A stretch of 64,000 nucleotides of DNA from Streptantibioticus_A sp037034305 (GCA_037034305.1 JBAGJY010000033.1:6802-70801), one strand, 5' to 3'; shown: positions 53,244-62,750, counted from the stretch's first letter. Numbers and translations: made by a program. Notes: generated by a model not told the origin, from the letters alone.

Positions 53244-54281
53244 ATGGCTCCCCTCGTCGAGACCTTCCCCAGCGCCCGCGCGGGCGCCTGTGCCGCGCGG
53301 ATGAGTACAGTCCTTCTGCTGCTCGTCATCTTTCTGTGCACCTGCTCCACACCAGGGCGGGCTGTCGCTGCGCAAACTCCCGTTCCCAGTTGCCGCTTCG
53401 GCGCCTACCTCGGTGATCTCTACGACGTGAAACCAGCGGACAACCGCTTCTCCGCACGGTTGCGAGTGTGGTCACTGTGCCGGGACTCCCGCTTGGATCC
53501 GATCCCCAACCTCAGTACTCCCAACGGTTCCCTGATCACCAGAAGCGAACAGGAGAAGAGGTCGGCCAACGGCTGGTTCTGGGACCGGATTCTGATCGAC
53601 GGAGAGTTCCGGCAGGACTGGGACCTGCATGACTATCCGTTCGACAAGCACTCCGTCACGGTCATGTTCACCGCACCGGTGGACGAGACGCGGTTCCACT
53701 TCGAGCCCGACGCGCAGAACTCCGACTACTCCCAACAGATCCGGGCGTCCGACTGGAAGATCACCGGCATGCGCGTGGTCACCGCCGACGCACCGTTCAA
53801 GACCACGTTCGGCGACCCCTCACTCTCCCCTGGCGAGGGCAGCACCTACAGCAGGGTGCAGGTCGTCATCTCCCTCGTCAGAGCCGACCACACCATCTTC
53901 TGGCAACTCGCGGGACCGGTCTTCATCATCTTCCTCGTCACCCTCCTCACGTTCCTGCTGAGTGGTACCGACGTCGGAACGTTCCAGGGCCGCATCACCG
54001 CACTCGGCGCCTCGCTGTTCGCCGTGGTCGTCAACATGGAGAAGGCCGACGCCCAACTACCGCCCGCCAGCGGGCTGACCCTGATCGACCAGCTTCATCT
54101 GCTCACGCTCGGCTATGTGTTGCTGGCCATCGGGATCACGGTGATCTGCTGGCGCAAGGCGGTCAACCAGCATGAGGAGAAGACCATCGCCCGGCTCAAC
54201 CGCTCCGGCATCCTGGCGGGCGTGGCGGGCTACATGGGTGGCAGTGCCGTGTTGATTGGATTGGGCATTCTGCACGGCTGA
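53244..54281 (+). CDS. bacterial pentameric ligand-gated ion channel (Cys-loop receptor-like) homologue
   Basis: A 345-residue protein. A signal peptide (about 18-43) is followed by an extracellular beta-sandwich (45-215) with the loop DLHDYPFDKHSVTV, where YPFD (131-134) is the hallmark of the pLGIC loop. Four helices follow: M1 219-240 (with the conserved Pro225), M2 249-266 (pore-lining, ITALGASLFAVVVNM), M3 281-302 (after LPPASGLTLID) and M4 323-343. Channels of this family open on protons or amines. GGAGG precedes the ATG by four bases. Eukaryote-style disulfide is absent. Confidence 0.85.
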   Translation: MAPLVETFPSARAGACAARMSTVLLLLVIFLCTCSTPGRAVAAQTPVPSCRFGAYLGDLYDVKPADNRFSARLRVWSLCRDSRLDPIPNLSTPNGSLITRSEQEKRSANGWFWDRILIDGEFRQDWDLHDYPFDKHSVTVMFTAPVDETRFHFEPDAQNSDYSQQIRASDWKITGMRVVTADAPFKTTFGDPSLSPGEGSTYSRVQVVISLVRADHTIFWQLAGPVFIIFLVTLLTFLLSGTDVGTFQGRITALGASLFAVVVNMEKADAQLPPASGLTLIDQLHLLTLGYVLLAIGITVICWRKAVNQHEEKTIARLNRSGILAGVAGYMGGSAVLIGLGILHG

Positions 54282-54464
54282 GCAACTCCGCGCCAGGTGG
54301 GCGGGGCGGTCCCTGCGGCCGGCACGCGGTGAGCGCTGCCAGTTCACCGTGGGTCTTCGCGTTGAGCGCTTGCTCAAGGCGCTCGTCCAACTCGGCAAGG
54401 GCGGTTACTGGGGATCACCTGTCAGGCCGCCATCCACCGGCGGTCCTGGAGCGTCGCGGCACCG

Positions 54465-55067
54465 TCACCGCCGCGCGTACTGAATGGCCATGAAGACCAG
54501 CCAGAGCACCGGCACCAGCAACCCCAGCGCCTCGGCGCGCCTGAGCATGGGTTGGCCCGGGTCGAGTTGCCTACCGTGCGTCCCCGGGACGGGTGGCTGG
54601 AGCTTGTTGAGCTTGGCGCGCACGATCAGGTTCCAGACGAGCGTGAACGGTGTGACGAAGAACAGCGACAGGGGGCTCCACCACCCCTGCCAGAGCGTCC
54701 TGCCGGTCATCGCGCGGCGCAGGGCCGTGCCACAAGTGCGGCAGAAGAAGCCCTTCCTGTGCAGGAACCGCATCACGAACAGCAGTCCCTGGTGGCCGCG
54801 AATGGTGACGTGCGCCGCCGGAAAGCCGCCGCACACCGAGCAGTTGGCCGCCTGACCGGGCTGCGGCGCGGGGTACGGGCCAGGAGCAGCGTACGGAGCC
54901 GGGTGCGGCACGCCGTGTGACGCGGCATACGGGCCCGGCTGCGGTACGCCGTACGGCGCGGCGTAGGGACCGGGCTGCTGCGGGTACTGCTGGTACGGAC
55001 TGGGTCCGGTCGGCTGGGCGGCGTTGGGGCCGTACTGCGGCGGGTATGGCTGCGGCGGCGTGGCCAT
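54465..55067 (-). CDS. Pro/Tyr-rich membrane protein with zinc ribbon
   Basis: A 200-residue protein. Residues 1-75 are PGPYAAP-type repeats; then CSVCGGFPAAHVTIRGHQG and FFCRTCGTALRRAMTG supply two CxxC pairs of a zinc ribbon; two hydrophobic helices follow (WWSPLSLFFVTPFTLVWNLIV and LGLLVPVLWLVFMAIQY). Common in Streptomyces, role unknown. ATG at 55067 after GGGGGATATCC. Confidence 0.72.
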   Translation of the reverse strand: MATPPQPYPPQYGPNAAQPTGPSPYQQYPQQPGPYAAPYGVPQPGPYAASHGVPHPAPYAAPGPYPAPQPGQAANCSVCGGFPAAHVTIRGHQGLLFVMRFLHRKGFFCRTCGTALRRAMTGRTLWQGWWSPLSLFFVTPFTLVWNLIVRAKLNKLQPPVPGTHGRQLDPGQPMLRRAEALGLLVPVLWLVFMAIQYARR

Positions 55068-55447
55068 GGATATCCCCCGTGGGTGTCTGTGGACGGACAA
55101 CGGCCCATGACCCTAGACGATGGCGCCACGGCTGGCCGAATCGTGTCGGTGCTGGTTTGTCGGCCCCTGTGCTTGGCGGCCGCGACTCGGACGTGGGTCC
55201 GCAGACCGCATGCAGCCGTCGCCGCGAAGGGCCGGGTCAAGCGGCGGCGTTGCGAGCGGTTGGAGGCCCAGCCGCCCCCCCCCCGGATCGGACCTGACGA
55301 GGCGGCCAGCGGATCGCGACCCGCATTCTCCGACCTGGCTCCACCGGTCAGGGGAATGGTCCGCAAGAGGTTCAGACGGTAACCGCTCGGAGACATGTAC
55401 CGTTGATCATTTTCAGTCACAGTGCTGGTTCGAACGGGAGAGACGAC

Positions 55448-56017
55448 ATGACGTTGATCGAGGTCGAGCGGAAGCGGCAACTGCCGGACGGCGGGGAGCG
55501 GCTGGAGGGCCAGCTGGTCGAACTCCGCTGGGAGGCGGCGGGACCGGTGGACGAGGTGGACACGTACTTCAGCCGTCCGGATGTCGACTACCTGGAGACG
55601 GTGGAGTGCCTCCGAGTGCGGCAGCGCGCGGAGTCCGCGGAGATCACCTACAAGCCCGCGTCCGACGAGGCGACTCACGACGCGACCCACGTGATCTCGA
55701 AGCCGGAAACGAACGTCGTCCTCGGACCGGGCCAGGCGGCGGCAGCGGAGCGGTTGCTGGAGTGTATCGGCATGCGCCTACTGGTGCGGTTGGAGAAGAC
55801 CCGCACGGTGTACCGGCACCCCGCGCACCGTGAAGTGGTGGTCGCGATCGACACCGTGGCCGGGGTCGGCAGCTTCGTGGAGGTCGAGGTCCTGAGCGCG
55901 GACGCCGACGAGGCGGCTGAGCTGGTGGGGCAGATCGAGACACAACTCAGCCTGCTGGACTGCCCCGTGGTCGATCTGCCGTACCGGGACCTGGCTCTGC
56001 GAGCGAGCACGGACTGA
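55448..56017 (+). CDS. CYTH-domain phosphatase (CyaB/ThTPase-like)
   Basis: A 189-residue CYTH protein. The N-terminal EVERKRQL carries the ExExK metal motif (Glu5, Glu7, Lys9), followed by VDEVDTYFSRPDVDYLETVECLRVRQ, KPETNVVLGPG and LLVRLEKTRTVYRH, VAIDTVAGVGSFVEVEV. Such enzymes hydrolyse tripolyphosphate, thiamine triphosphate or act as class IV adenylate cyclases; sequence does not decide which. GGGAGAGAC precedes the ATG. Confidence 0.87.
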   Translation: MTLIEVERKRQLPDGGERLEGQLVELRWEAAGPVDEVDTYFSRPDVDYLETVECLRVRQRAESAEITYKPASDEATHDATHVISKPETNVVLGPGQAAAAERLLECIGMRLLVRLEKTRTVYRHPAHREVVVAIDTVAGVGSFVEVEVLSADADEAAELVGQIETQLSLLDCPVVDLPYRDLALRASTD

Positions 56018-56102
56018 TTCGCCGGGTGCGGATCGTGCGAGGCAGTTCCGCTCGTCGTCATGGGCGAGGCCGTGGAACACGCGCAGCAGGATGCCGTGAT
56101 CG

Positions 56103-57062
56103 TCAGTCCTGGCGTACGGGGCCATCGGGATCGGAGGCGATGGCCTGTTGGGAGGCCGTCGGTGGCTCGAACAGCGCCCGGACGGTCTCGGTGGCCTGCT
56201 CGCGCAGCCAGGTGTGAGCGCGGTCGTCGTCGTAGCGCTGGTGCCACAGCAGGTACAGCGGGACGGCGGGCATCTGCAGCGGCAGCGGCAGCGTGATCAG
56301 GCCGAGTTGGTCCCGGGCGGCGCGGGTGACCGCGTCGGGGAGGGAGACCAACAGGTCGGTGTCGAGGGCGAGTTGAAGCGCGGTGGCGGCGGTGGGCCCG
56401 GCGGCGACCACGCGGCGTTCGTGGCCGCGTGTGGCCAGGGCGTCATCGATCGGGTCGCGCAGACGTCCGCGCCGCGAGACGGTGACGTGCTCGGCGGCCG
56501 CGTAGCGCTCGATGCTCAAACGGCCCTCCGTGAGCGGGTGGCCGGGGCGAACGGCGACGACGAGCCGGTCCTCGCCGACGAGGCGGTGGCGAATGTCGGG
56601 GAGCGTCGGCTGGCTGGAGCTGGATTCGAGGTCGACCTCACCGCGGCGTAGCTCGGGGGAGTCCGTGGCGGGTTCGGCAGGCAGACGAAGCCGCACGCCA
56701 GGGGCTTGGCGGTGAACGGCGGCGATCAGGGCGGTGCCGCAGGCGGCTGTCAAAGCGTCGTGCCAGCGCAGGGTGAACACCCGCTCCAGCGTCGCCAGGT
56801 CGAGTTCCTGCCGCGCGGAGAGAAGTTGGTGAGCCTGCTGGACGAGGGCGTGGACCTCGGCGCGCATGGCCAGCGCACGGGTGGTCGGGACCATGCTGCG
56901 GCCGGTGCGAACCAGGATCTGGTCACCGGTGGCCTTGCGAATACGGCCCAGAGAGCGGCTCATCGCCGGTGCGGTGACGTGGAGACGGGCCGCGGCGCCA
57001 GCGACGCTGCCCTCTTCGAGCAGCGCGTCCAGGACCGTGAGCAGATTCAGATCCAGTTGCAT
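56103..57062 (-). CDS. LysR-family transcriptional regulator
   Basis: A 319-residue LTTR with the N-terminal HTH MQLDLNLLTVLDALLEEGSV to ATGDQILVRTG and a PBP-like effector domain. The ATG at 57062 matches the family N-terminus; longer readings are unlikely. It is divergent from the inositol-phosphatase-like gene, and probably controls that gene and the NADP-binding gene that follows it. Confidence 0.9.
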   Translation of the reverse strand: MQLDLNLLTVLDALLEEGSVAGAAARLHVTAPAMSRSLGRIRKATGDQILVRTGRSMVPTTRALAMRAEVHALVQQAHQLLSARQELDLATLERVFTLRWHDALTAACGTALIAAVHRQAPGVRLRLPAEPATDSPELRRGEVDLESSSSQPTLPDIRHRLVGEDRLVVAVRPGHPLTEGRLSIERYAAAEHVTVSRRGRLRDPIDDALATRGHERRVVAAGPTAATALQLALDTDLLVSLPDAVTRAARDQLGLITLPLPLQMPAVPLYLLWHQRYDDDRAHTWLREQATETVRALFEPPTASQQAIASDPDGPVRQD

Positions 57063-57067
57063 GAGAG

Positions 57068-57097
57068 TAACTCTACGAGTGACAAGCATGCATTTGT
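57068..57097. promoter_or_regulatory. LysR-type binding-site candidates
   Basis: Between the divergent LysR and phosphatase genes, AGAGT-A-ACTCT (57064-57074) and the near-palindrome ACAAGCATGCATTTGT (57082-57097) provide dyad symmetry of LTTR type. Confidence 0.45.
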
Positions 57098-57177
57098 GAT
57101 TAGCCGTCAGGCTGCCTACCGTCCAAGGGGGGCGCGAGACACCGCCCCCGCATCGACCGAACTCCAGGGAGCCCGCC

Positions 57178-57990
57178 ATGAGCACAGCCATGCCTTTCGA
57201 CGCCGACGCCACGCTCATGTTCGACGTGACCGCCGCGGTGACTTCAGCCGGTCTCACGCTGCGCGACCGCTACACCCCGCACGCCCGGGGCGTGAGCCTG
57301 AGCGAGATCGTGGACGAGATCCACGCCAACGACGACGCGGTGCTGGACGTGCTGCGCGAACCGCTGCTGCGGGCCCGGCGGGGATCGCGGTGGGCCGAGG
57401 ACGAGTTGGCCGGCGGCGCGCTCCCGCCCGGGGAGTGGTGGGTCGCCGACCCCGCCGAGGGCAACATCAACCACGTCCACGGCATGCCGGACTGGGCCGT
57501 CACCGCCACGCTGGTCCGCGACAACCAGCCTGTCCTCACCGTCGTCCACCTGCCGCTCACCGGCGACACCTACACCGCCGTCGCTGGTGGCGGCGCCCGC
57601 CTCAACGACCGGCGCCTGAAGGTGGCCGCCAAGTCCGACCTGGGCGCCGCGCTCGTCGGCACCGGTCAGGCAAAGCCCGGCGAGGACGAGAGCACCTTCC
57701 GGCGGATCGGCGAGTCCGTCACCGCCATGCTCATCAACGGACTCGTCGTGCGCGTATCCGTTCCCGCCACCATGCAGCTCATCCACGTCGCCGCCGGACG
57801 CATGGACGCGTTCTGGCAGTTCTCCGACGTCCGTTCCGGGCTGGTCGCCGGTGCCCTGCTGGTCTCCGAGGCCGGAGGCCTCGTCACCGACCTGGCAGGT
57901 AAGCCCTGGAGCACGGGCAGCCGCGACTTCCTGGCGGCCGCCCCAGGCATCCATGCCTCCGCCCTCAAGGTCCTGTCGCCGATCGCCTGA
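57178..57990 (+). CDS. inositol monophosphatase-family protein with altered metal site
   Basis: A 270-residue protein of the IMPase/FIG superfamily. The signature DPxDGTxN(F/Y) reads DPAEGNINHVHGMPDWAV at residues 91-108: Asp91 is kept, the second Asp is Glu94 and Thr is Asn96. The upstream ED pair (WAEDE) and late SDVRSGLVAGALLVSEAGG are recognisable. It may be a specialised phosphatase or non-catalytic. GGGAGCCC upstream. First gene of a two-gene unit under the LysR gene. Confidence 0.82.
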   Translation: MSTAMPFDADATLMFDVTAAVTSAGLTLRDRYTPHARGVSLSEIVDEIHANDDAVLDVLREPLLRARRGSRWAEDELAGGALPPGEWWVADPAEGNINHVHGMPDWAVTATLVRDNQPVLTVVHLPLTGDTYTAVAGGGARLNDRRLKVAAKSDLGAALVGTGQAKPGEDESTFRRIGESVTAMLINGLVVRVSVPATMQLIHVAAGRMDAFWQFSDVRSGLVAGALLVSEAGGLVTDLAGKPWSTGSRDFLAAAPGIHASALKVLSPIA

Positions 57991-58051
57991 CCCCACAAGC
58001 GAACTCCGGTGGCGTTCGTCCCACCACGACACCGCAAGGAGCATCAACCTC

Positions 58052-58696
58052 ATGAACATCGGCATCCTGGGCGCTGGCCGCGTCGGCGGTAACCTCGCCC
58101 GCAAGCTCGCCGCGAGCGGACACCACGTCATCGTCGGCCGTCAACACCTGCAGGAGCAGACCACAGCGCCCGTCGGCGGCGTCCACCCCCGCGTCTCCTC
58201 CGCCGACCAGCGCACCGCCGCCCGCAGCGCGGACATCGTGATCAACGCGACGCCCGGCGCCACCGCCCTGGACCGCCTCACCGACCTACGCGCCGAACTC
58301 GCCGGAAAGATACTTGTCGACGTCTCCAACGCGACCCACGACACCGACGACGGCCTGCCTGGCGACCTGTGCTATCCCGGCAGCAGCCTCGCCGAGCAAC
58401 TCCAGACCGCCCTGCCCGACACCCGCGTGGTCAAGACCCTCAACACCATGCTGTTCACGGTCATGACCGCCCCCGAAACCCTGGCCACCCCGCCCACCGC
58501 CTATCTGTCGGGCAACGACGAACACGCGAAGACGACCGTCACCGGCCTACTCGGCGACCTGGGCTGGCAGCCCGCGTGGATCGAAGACCTCGGCGACATC
58601 ACCACAGCCCGCGCGACCGAGGCCATGGTCCTGGTGGTGCCCCACATCCTCCGCCGACACGGCTTCCAGCCCTTCGCCGTCTCCCTCGCCCGCTAG
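58052..58696 (+). CDS. NADP-binding oxidoreductase (F420-dependent NADP reductase-like)
   Basis: A 214-residue Rossmann protein with the N-terminal GILGAGRVGGNLARKLAASGHHVIVG and the mid DIVINATPGATAL, VDVSNAT and KTLNTMLFTVM blocks, which fit the NADP_oxidoreductase coenzyme F420-dependent family. ATG at 58052 with AAGGAG upstream. It lies 61 bp after the phosphatase-like gene and is likely cotranscribed. Confidence 0.85.
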   Translation: MNIGILGAGRVGGNLARKLAASGHHVIVGRQHLQEQTTAPVGGVHPRVSSADQRTAARSADIVINATPGATALDRLTDLRAELAGKILVDVSNATHDTDDGLPGDLCYPGSSLAEQLQTALPDTRVVKTLNTMLFTVMTAPETLATPPTAYLSGNDEHAKTTVTGLLGDLGWQPAWIEDLGDITTARATEAMVLVVPHILRRHGFQPFAVSLAR

Positions 58697-58860
58697 GACC
58701 ACCGGGGAACCGGCACCACGAAGCGGGAGCCGACCAGGGAAATGGGAATGTGACACCCCTCCCATGGCCCGCGAAGCATCGCGCTCCAAATCAGTTGCCG
58801 CTGTGGCGGCCCCTCTGCTCGACTTTCCCTGACCGCATCCGTAGGGCCGAGGAGCTGACC

Positions 58861-59019
58861 ATGCGCGGAACGTTCATGTCCCGGACGAAAGGAACACCCA
58901 TCTACCTGAAGGACATGACGCTCAGTGCGCACATCGCACCGCACGCCGGACGGCCCGTGCCGTCGCACGCCGCACCGCACGCTCAACCTGGGGATCCTGG
59001 CGCACGTAGACGCCGGTAA
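58861..59019 (+). other. short leader ORF overlapping the ribosomal protection gene
   Basis: A 52-codon frame from ATG 58861 (MRGTFMSRTKGTPIYLKD and on) in a different frame ends inside the start of the next gene. Its ribosome site position suggests a possible leader peptide for attenuation, as known for tetracycline-protection genes. Not proven. Confidence 0.35.
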
Positions 59020-60973
59020 GACCAGCCTGACCGAGCGGCTCCTGTACGAGGCCGGGGTCATCGACGCAGTCGGCAGTGTCGACGCGGGCAGCACGCGCAC
59101 CGACACGATGGAACTCGAACGGCGTCGCGGCATCACCATCAAGTCCGCGGTCGTCAACCTCGTTCTCGACGAGGGCGGTTCGCGGTGCCGCCCCGCCGTC
59201 TCCGTCAACCTCATCGACACGCCCGGTCACCCGGACTTCATCGCCGAGGTCGAACGCGTCCTCGGCGTGCTCGACGGCGCCGTGCTCGTCGTCTCGGCCG
59301 TGGAGGGCGTGCAGCCGCAGACACGCATCCTGATGCGCACACTGAAACGGCTCGGCATTCCCACGCTCCTGTTCGTCAACAAGGTCGACCGGCGCGGCGC
59401 TGACGATACGCGAGTGCTGCGCGAGATGGAGTGCAAACTCGACGTGCCCGTCGTCGCCATGAGCCGGGTCGCTGAGGGGCTCGGCACACGCCAGGCGCGG
59501 GTCGCGGCCCCTACCGGGAGCCCCGGCCCGGGACCGCACGGTCCCTTCGAGGACCGTCTCCTCGACGTGCTCGCCCTGCAGGACGACTCCCTGCTCGCGG
59601 CGTACGTGACCGACGAGAACTCCGTCTCGTACGAGCGGTTGCGTGCCGCGCTCGTGGAGCAGAGCCGCGTGGGCCGCGTGCACCCGGTGTACGTCGGCTC
59701 CGCGATCACTGGCACGGGGGTACCCCAACTCATTGATGGCATTCGTGACCTGCTGCCCTCGCACCGGCCGAGAACGCAAGCACCACCCTCGGGGCGTGTG
59801 TTCAAGGTCGAGCGCGGTGCCAGCGGGGAGAAGATTGCCTACGTGCGTCTGTTCCTAGGCGAGTTGGCCGTACGCCAACGGGTGACCGTGGGCGGCACGG
59901 ACGCGAAACCCACAGGTCTGGCGGTCTTCGAGCGGGGCGAGGCGGTGCGGCGTACGACCGTACGGGCCGGAGAGATCGCCAAGGTGTGGGGGCTGCCCGA
60001 GGTGCGCATCGGCGACATCGTCGGTGAAGCGACCGGTGCCGGCACCGCTGGCGAACCACACGCCTCGCCGTTCTCCCCGCCCATGCTTGAGACCATCGTG
60101 CTGCCCGCCGACCCCGCCGACAGCGGTGCGCTCCACCTTGCCCTGAGCCAACTCGCCGAGCAGGACCCGCTGATCGGCCTGCGCCAGGACACGTACCGCA
60201 AGGAGACCTCCGTCTCCCTCTACGGCGAGGTTCAAAAGGAGGTCCTGCAGGCCACGCTCGCCGAGGAGTTCGGGCTGGCCGTGCGCTTCCGGGAGACGAC
60301 CACGATCTGCGTCGAGCGGGTGACCGGGACCGGCGCCGCGCGCGAGTTGCTCGGCACCCCGTCGAACCCGTTCCGGGCGACCGTCGGGCTGCGTGTGGAG
60401 CCGGGGCAGACCGGCGGAGGCATCGACTTCCGGCTCGGCGTCGAACTCGGCTCACTCCCGCTCGGCTTCATGCGCGCGGTCGAGGACACCGTCAAGGCGA
60501 CGCTGCAACAGGGGCTCTACGGCTGGCGGGTGCCCGACTGCGTCGTGACGATGACACACTCCGGCTTCTGCAACGTCACCAGCACAGCGGGTGACTTCCG
60601 CGGGCTGACACCGCTCGTCCTGATGGATGCGCTGCGGCGGGCGGGGACCGTCGTACACGAGCCGATGTGCCGTTTCGCCCTGGAGTTCCCCGAGGAGTCC
60701 TCCGCCGCGGTAGGCGCTGCTCTCGGCAGGAGGCGAGCCGTGCTTGGCCCCCCGGAGGTGCGCGGCGGCACGCACGTCGTCCAGGGGCATCTGCCTGCCG
60801 ACCAGGTGCACGGGCTGAGCGAGGAACTGCCTCGGCTCACCGGCGGTGAGGGGGTCCTGGAGACCGCGTTCGACCACTATCGGAAGGCCCCGGTCCAGGT
60901 CGCACGGCCGCGCACCGACCACAACCCACTGCATCGCGAGGAGTACCTGCTGCATGTGCTGCGCCGCGTGTGA
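58925..60973 (+). CDS. tetracycline-type ribosomal protection GTPase (Otr(A)/Tet(M)-like)
   Basis: A 682-residue EF-G-like translational GTPase. G1 GILAHVDAGKTSLTERLLY, G2 RRGITI, G3 DTPGHPDFI and G4 VNKVD are intact; then EF-G-like domains II-V with the C-terminal SGFCNVTSTAGDFRGLTPLVL. It resembles Otr(A), the protection protein of oxytetracycline producers, which removes tetracycline from the ribosome. The GTG at 58925 adds about 19 Arg/Pro/His-rich residues before the family start. No tetracycline biosynthesis genes are seen here. Confidence 0.9.
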   Translation: MRTSHRTPDGPCRRTPHRTLNLGILAHVDAGKTSLTERLLYEAGVIDAVGSVDAGSTRTDTMELERRRGITIKSAVVNLVLDEGGSRCRPAVSVNLIDTPGHPDFIAEVERVLGVLDGAVLVVSAVEGVQPQTRILMRTLKRLGIPTLLFVNKVDRRGADDTRVLREMECKLDVPVVAMSRVAEGLGTRQARVAAPTGSPGPGPHGPFEDRLLDVLALQDDSLLAAYVTDENSVSYERLRAALVEQSRVGRVHPVYVGSAITGTGVPQLIDGIRDLLPSHRPRTQAPPSGRVFKVERGASGEKIAYVRLFLGELAVRQRVTVGGTDAKPTGLAVFERGEAVRRTTVRAGEIAKVWGLPEVRIGDIVGEATGAGTAGEPHASPFSPPMLETIVLPADPADSGALHLALSQLAEQDPLIGLRQDTYRKETSVSLYGEVQKEVLQATLAEEFGLAVRFRETTTICVERVTGTGAARELLGTPSNPFRATVGLRVEPGQTGGGIDFRLGVELGSLPLGFMRAVEDTVKATLQQGLYGWRVPDCVVTMTHSGFCNVTSTAGDFRGLTPLVLMDALRRAGTVVHEPMCRFALEFPEESSAAVGAALGRRRAVLGPPEVRGGTHVVQGHLPADQVHGLSEELPRLTGGEGVLETAFDHYRKAPVQVARPRTDHNPLHREEYLLHVLRRV

Positions 60974-61139
60974 CGGCCGCGCCGGGCCATCCCCTCGGCT
61001 GCGACCGCGTACGCCACTCCGGCAGCCTGCGGCCCTACGTCAGCACGGGCCGCGACGCGGTCTGACCAACTCCCGGGGCTCCGACGAGCCGTTGGCGTCA
61101 ATCCCAGCCAGTCGGGCACGGCGAAGATGTCATGCGAGG

Positions 61140-61179
61140 AGGGGCCGCGCGTCTCCCGGGGTGGGATTGCACGGCCCCT
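61140..61179. terminator. weak terminator-like hairpin
   Basis: AGGGGCCG / CGGCCCCT 8-bp arms with a 24-base loop between the convergent ribosomal-protection and small secreted genes. Confidence 0.35.
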
Positions 61180-61237
61180 GATGGTGCCGACCCGGCCAGG
61201 AGGTCACCCGGGGCGGCGCGCCGCAGTGCTCGTGGGC

Positions 61238-61447
61238 TTAGTTGGCGTCGTTCCCGGACTCAGAGACGGTCGGTGACAGCACCTGGACGTCTGGGACGAC
61301 CGACACGAGTCCGGCGATGCCTTTCGGGGAGCTGATCTTGTGGTCGCTGGGGCCGTGGTGCGCGGCGGTGGCGCTGGCGGCCCCGGCGGCACCGATGGTC
61401 ATCGCGGCGGCGAGGGCGGCGGTGGTAGCGGTCTTGCGGATGCTCAT
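61238..61447 (-). CDS. small secreted protein, unknown function
   Basis: A 69-residue exported protein with signal MSIRKTATTAALAAAMTIGA and cleavage near ASA, then mature HHGPSDHKISSPKGIAGLVS and a polar tail. ATG at 61447 after GGAGGAATC. No family recognised. Confidence 0.6.
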   Translation of the reverse strand: MSIRKTATTAALAAAMTIGAAGAASATAAHHGPSDHKISSPKGIAGLVSVVPDVQVLSPTVSESGNDAN

Positions 61448-61700
61448 GATGATTCCTCCATCGAGACATCGGGGGGTGCCGGGCAAAGATTCCGGCAAGA
61501 AGGAGTGTTACGTATGGAAAACCGCTGTACCGACCAGAGGCCCATATGTTCATCCCTGATCGTGATCGCGACGCATGTGTTGACCACCTGTGAGTTGATC
61601 CAGGTGTCCAACCGGCAGATGTGCGAGGCGAGGAGCGTGGTCCCCGCTGTCGCGTGGCAGTGACCTGGTTCGGGGCGTTGTCGCCAACACGGGCGGACGA

Positions 61701-62750
61701 TCAGCCCGTTGGGCTCTGGTGGCCCCGTACGCCGCGGCTGGCGGGTGCCTCGACGGGCACCTCCTCAACACCCGCTGGCGCGCCGTACAAGGCCACTACC
61801 TCTGCGGCGGCCGCGGCGAGTTCCTCGCGGGCAGCGGGCGGCGAGAGGACCTCGATGGCGCCGCCAAGGCACAACAAGGCACGAACGGCCGTCAGGGAAC
61901 GCAGCCCAAGGTCGACGCTGGCCCAACCGGGGTCATCCTCGGTCGGCCTGGGCGGGGCGACGAGGTTGGCGGCGAACAGGCGCTGCAGCAACTCCGTGCG
62001 ATCCAGGCGCACCCGACAGCGCACGGTGACTTCCTCGGGCAGCTTCTCCACCCGGTCTCGCAACACGGCCCACACAGCGGCCAGGTCCTGCTGCGGGCGG
62101 TGACGTACGGGCTCGGCGGTGACGGTGGCCGCTTGGACGCGGTCGCTACGGAACAGGCGCGGCTCGCCGCCCCGATCGGCGACCAGATACCAAATGCCCG
62201 CCTTGCTGACCAGCCCATAGGGATCGACGGTGTAGCTGCGCGCCTCACGGGCCGCGCTGCTGCGGTAGGTCAGGCGAAGCCGCCGGTCGGTGAAGACGGC
62301 ACGCTGCAGTTCGGCGAGATCGGCATCGGCCTGGCTGCCGCGCATCCAACGCACCGGATCGACAAGGACGCGCTGGCTGGTGCGCTCGGCGTCATCACGG
62401 TGCGGTGCGGGCAGCGCGGCCATCACCTTGCGCAACGCCGACCGTATGGCTTCGCCCAGGCCCAGCGCGTCGTGTGTGCCCTCGGCCGCGAGCACGAACA
62501 GCGCCCGCGCCTCGTCGTTGGTCAGGCCCGTCACGTCGGTGCGGAACCCGGGCAACAGGCGGATGCCGCCGCCGCGCCCCCGTTCGGTCCACACCGGTAC
62601 CCCGGCGGCACACAGCGCCTCCACGTCGCGGTAGATGGTGCGCACCGAGACCTCAAGGCGCTCGGCGAGTTCGGTGGCCGAGGCGCGGCCACGCGTCTGC
62701 AGGACCAGCAGTATCGACAGCAGTCGGTCGGCCTTCACGGAAACGAGCAT
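61701..62750 (-). CDS. WYL-domain HTH transcriptional regulator
   Basis: A 349-residue DeoR/YafY-type regulator. N-terminal HTH_11 (VKADRLLSILLVLQTRGRAS) and the SVRTIYRDVEALCAAGVPV recognition region, then a WYL ligand-sensing domain (ARSYTVDPYGLVSKAGIWYLVA). It probably represses itself and the divergent DinB-like gene through the palindrome at 62752-62776. ATG at 62750, with the operator covering the start. Confidence 0.9.
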   Translation of the reverse strand: MLVSVKADRLLSILLVLQTRGRASATELAERLEVSVRTIYRDVEALCAAGVPVWTERGRGGGIRLLPGFRTDVTGLTNDEARALFVLAAEGTHDALGLGEAIRSALRKVMAALPAPHRDDAERTSQRVLVDPVRWMRGSQADADLAELQRAVFTDRRLRLTYRSSAAREARSYTVDPYGLVSKAGIWYLVADRGGEPRLFRSDRVQAATVTAEPVRHRPQQDLAAVWAVLRDRVEKLPEEVTVRCRVRLDRTELLQRLFAANLVAPPRPTEDDPGWASVDLGLRSLTAVRALLCLGGAIEVLSPPAAREELAAAAAEVVALYGAPAGVEEVPVEAPASRGVRGHQSPTG

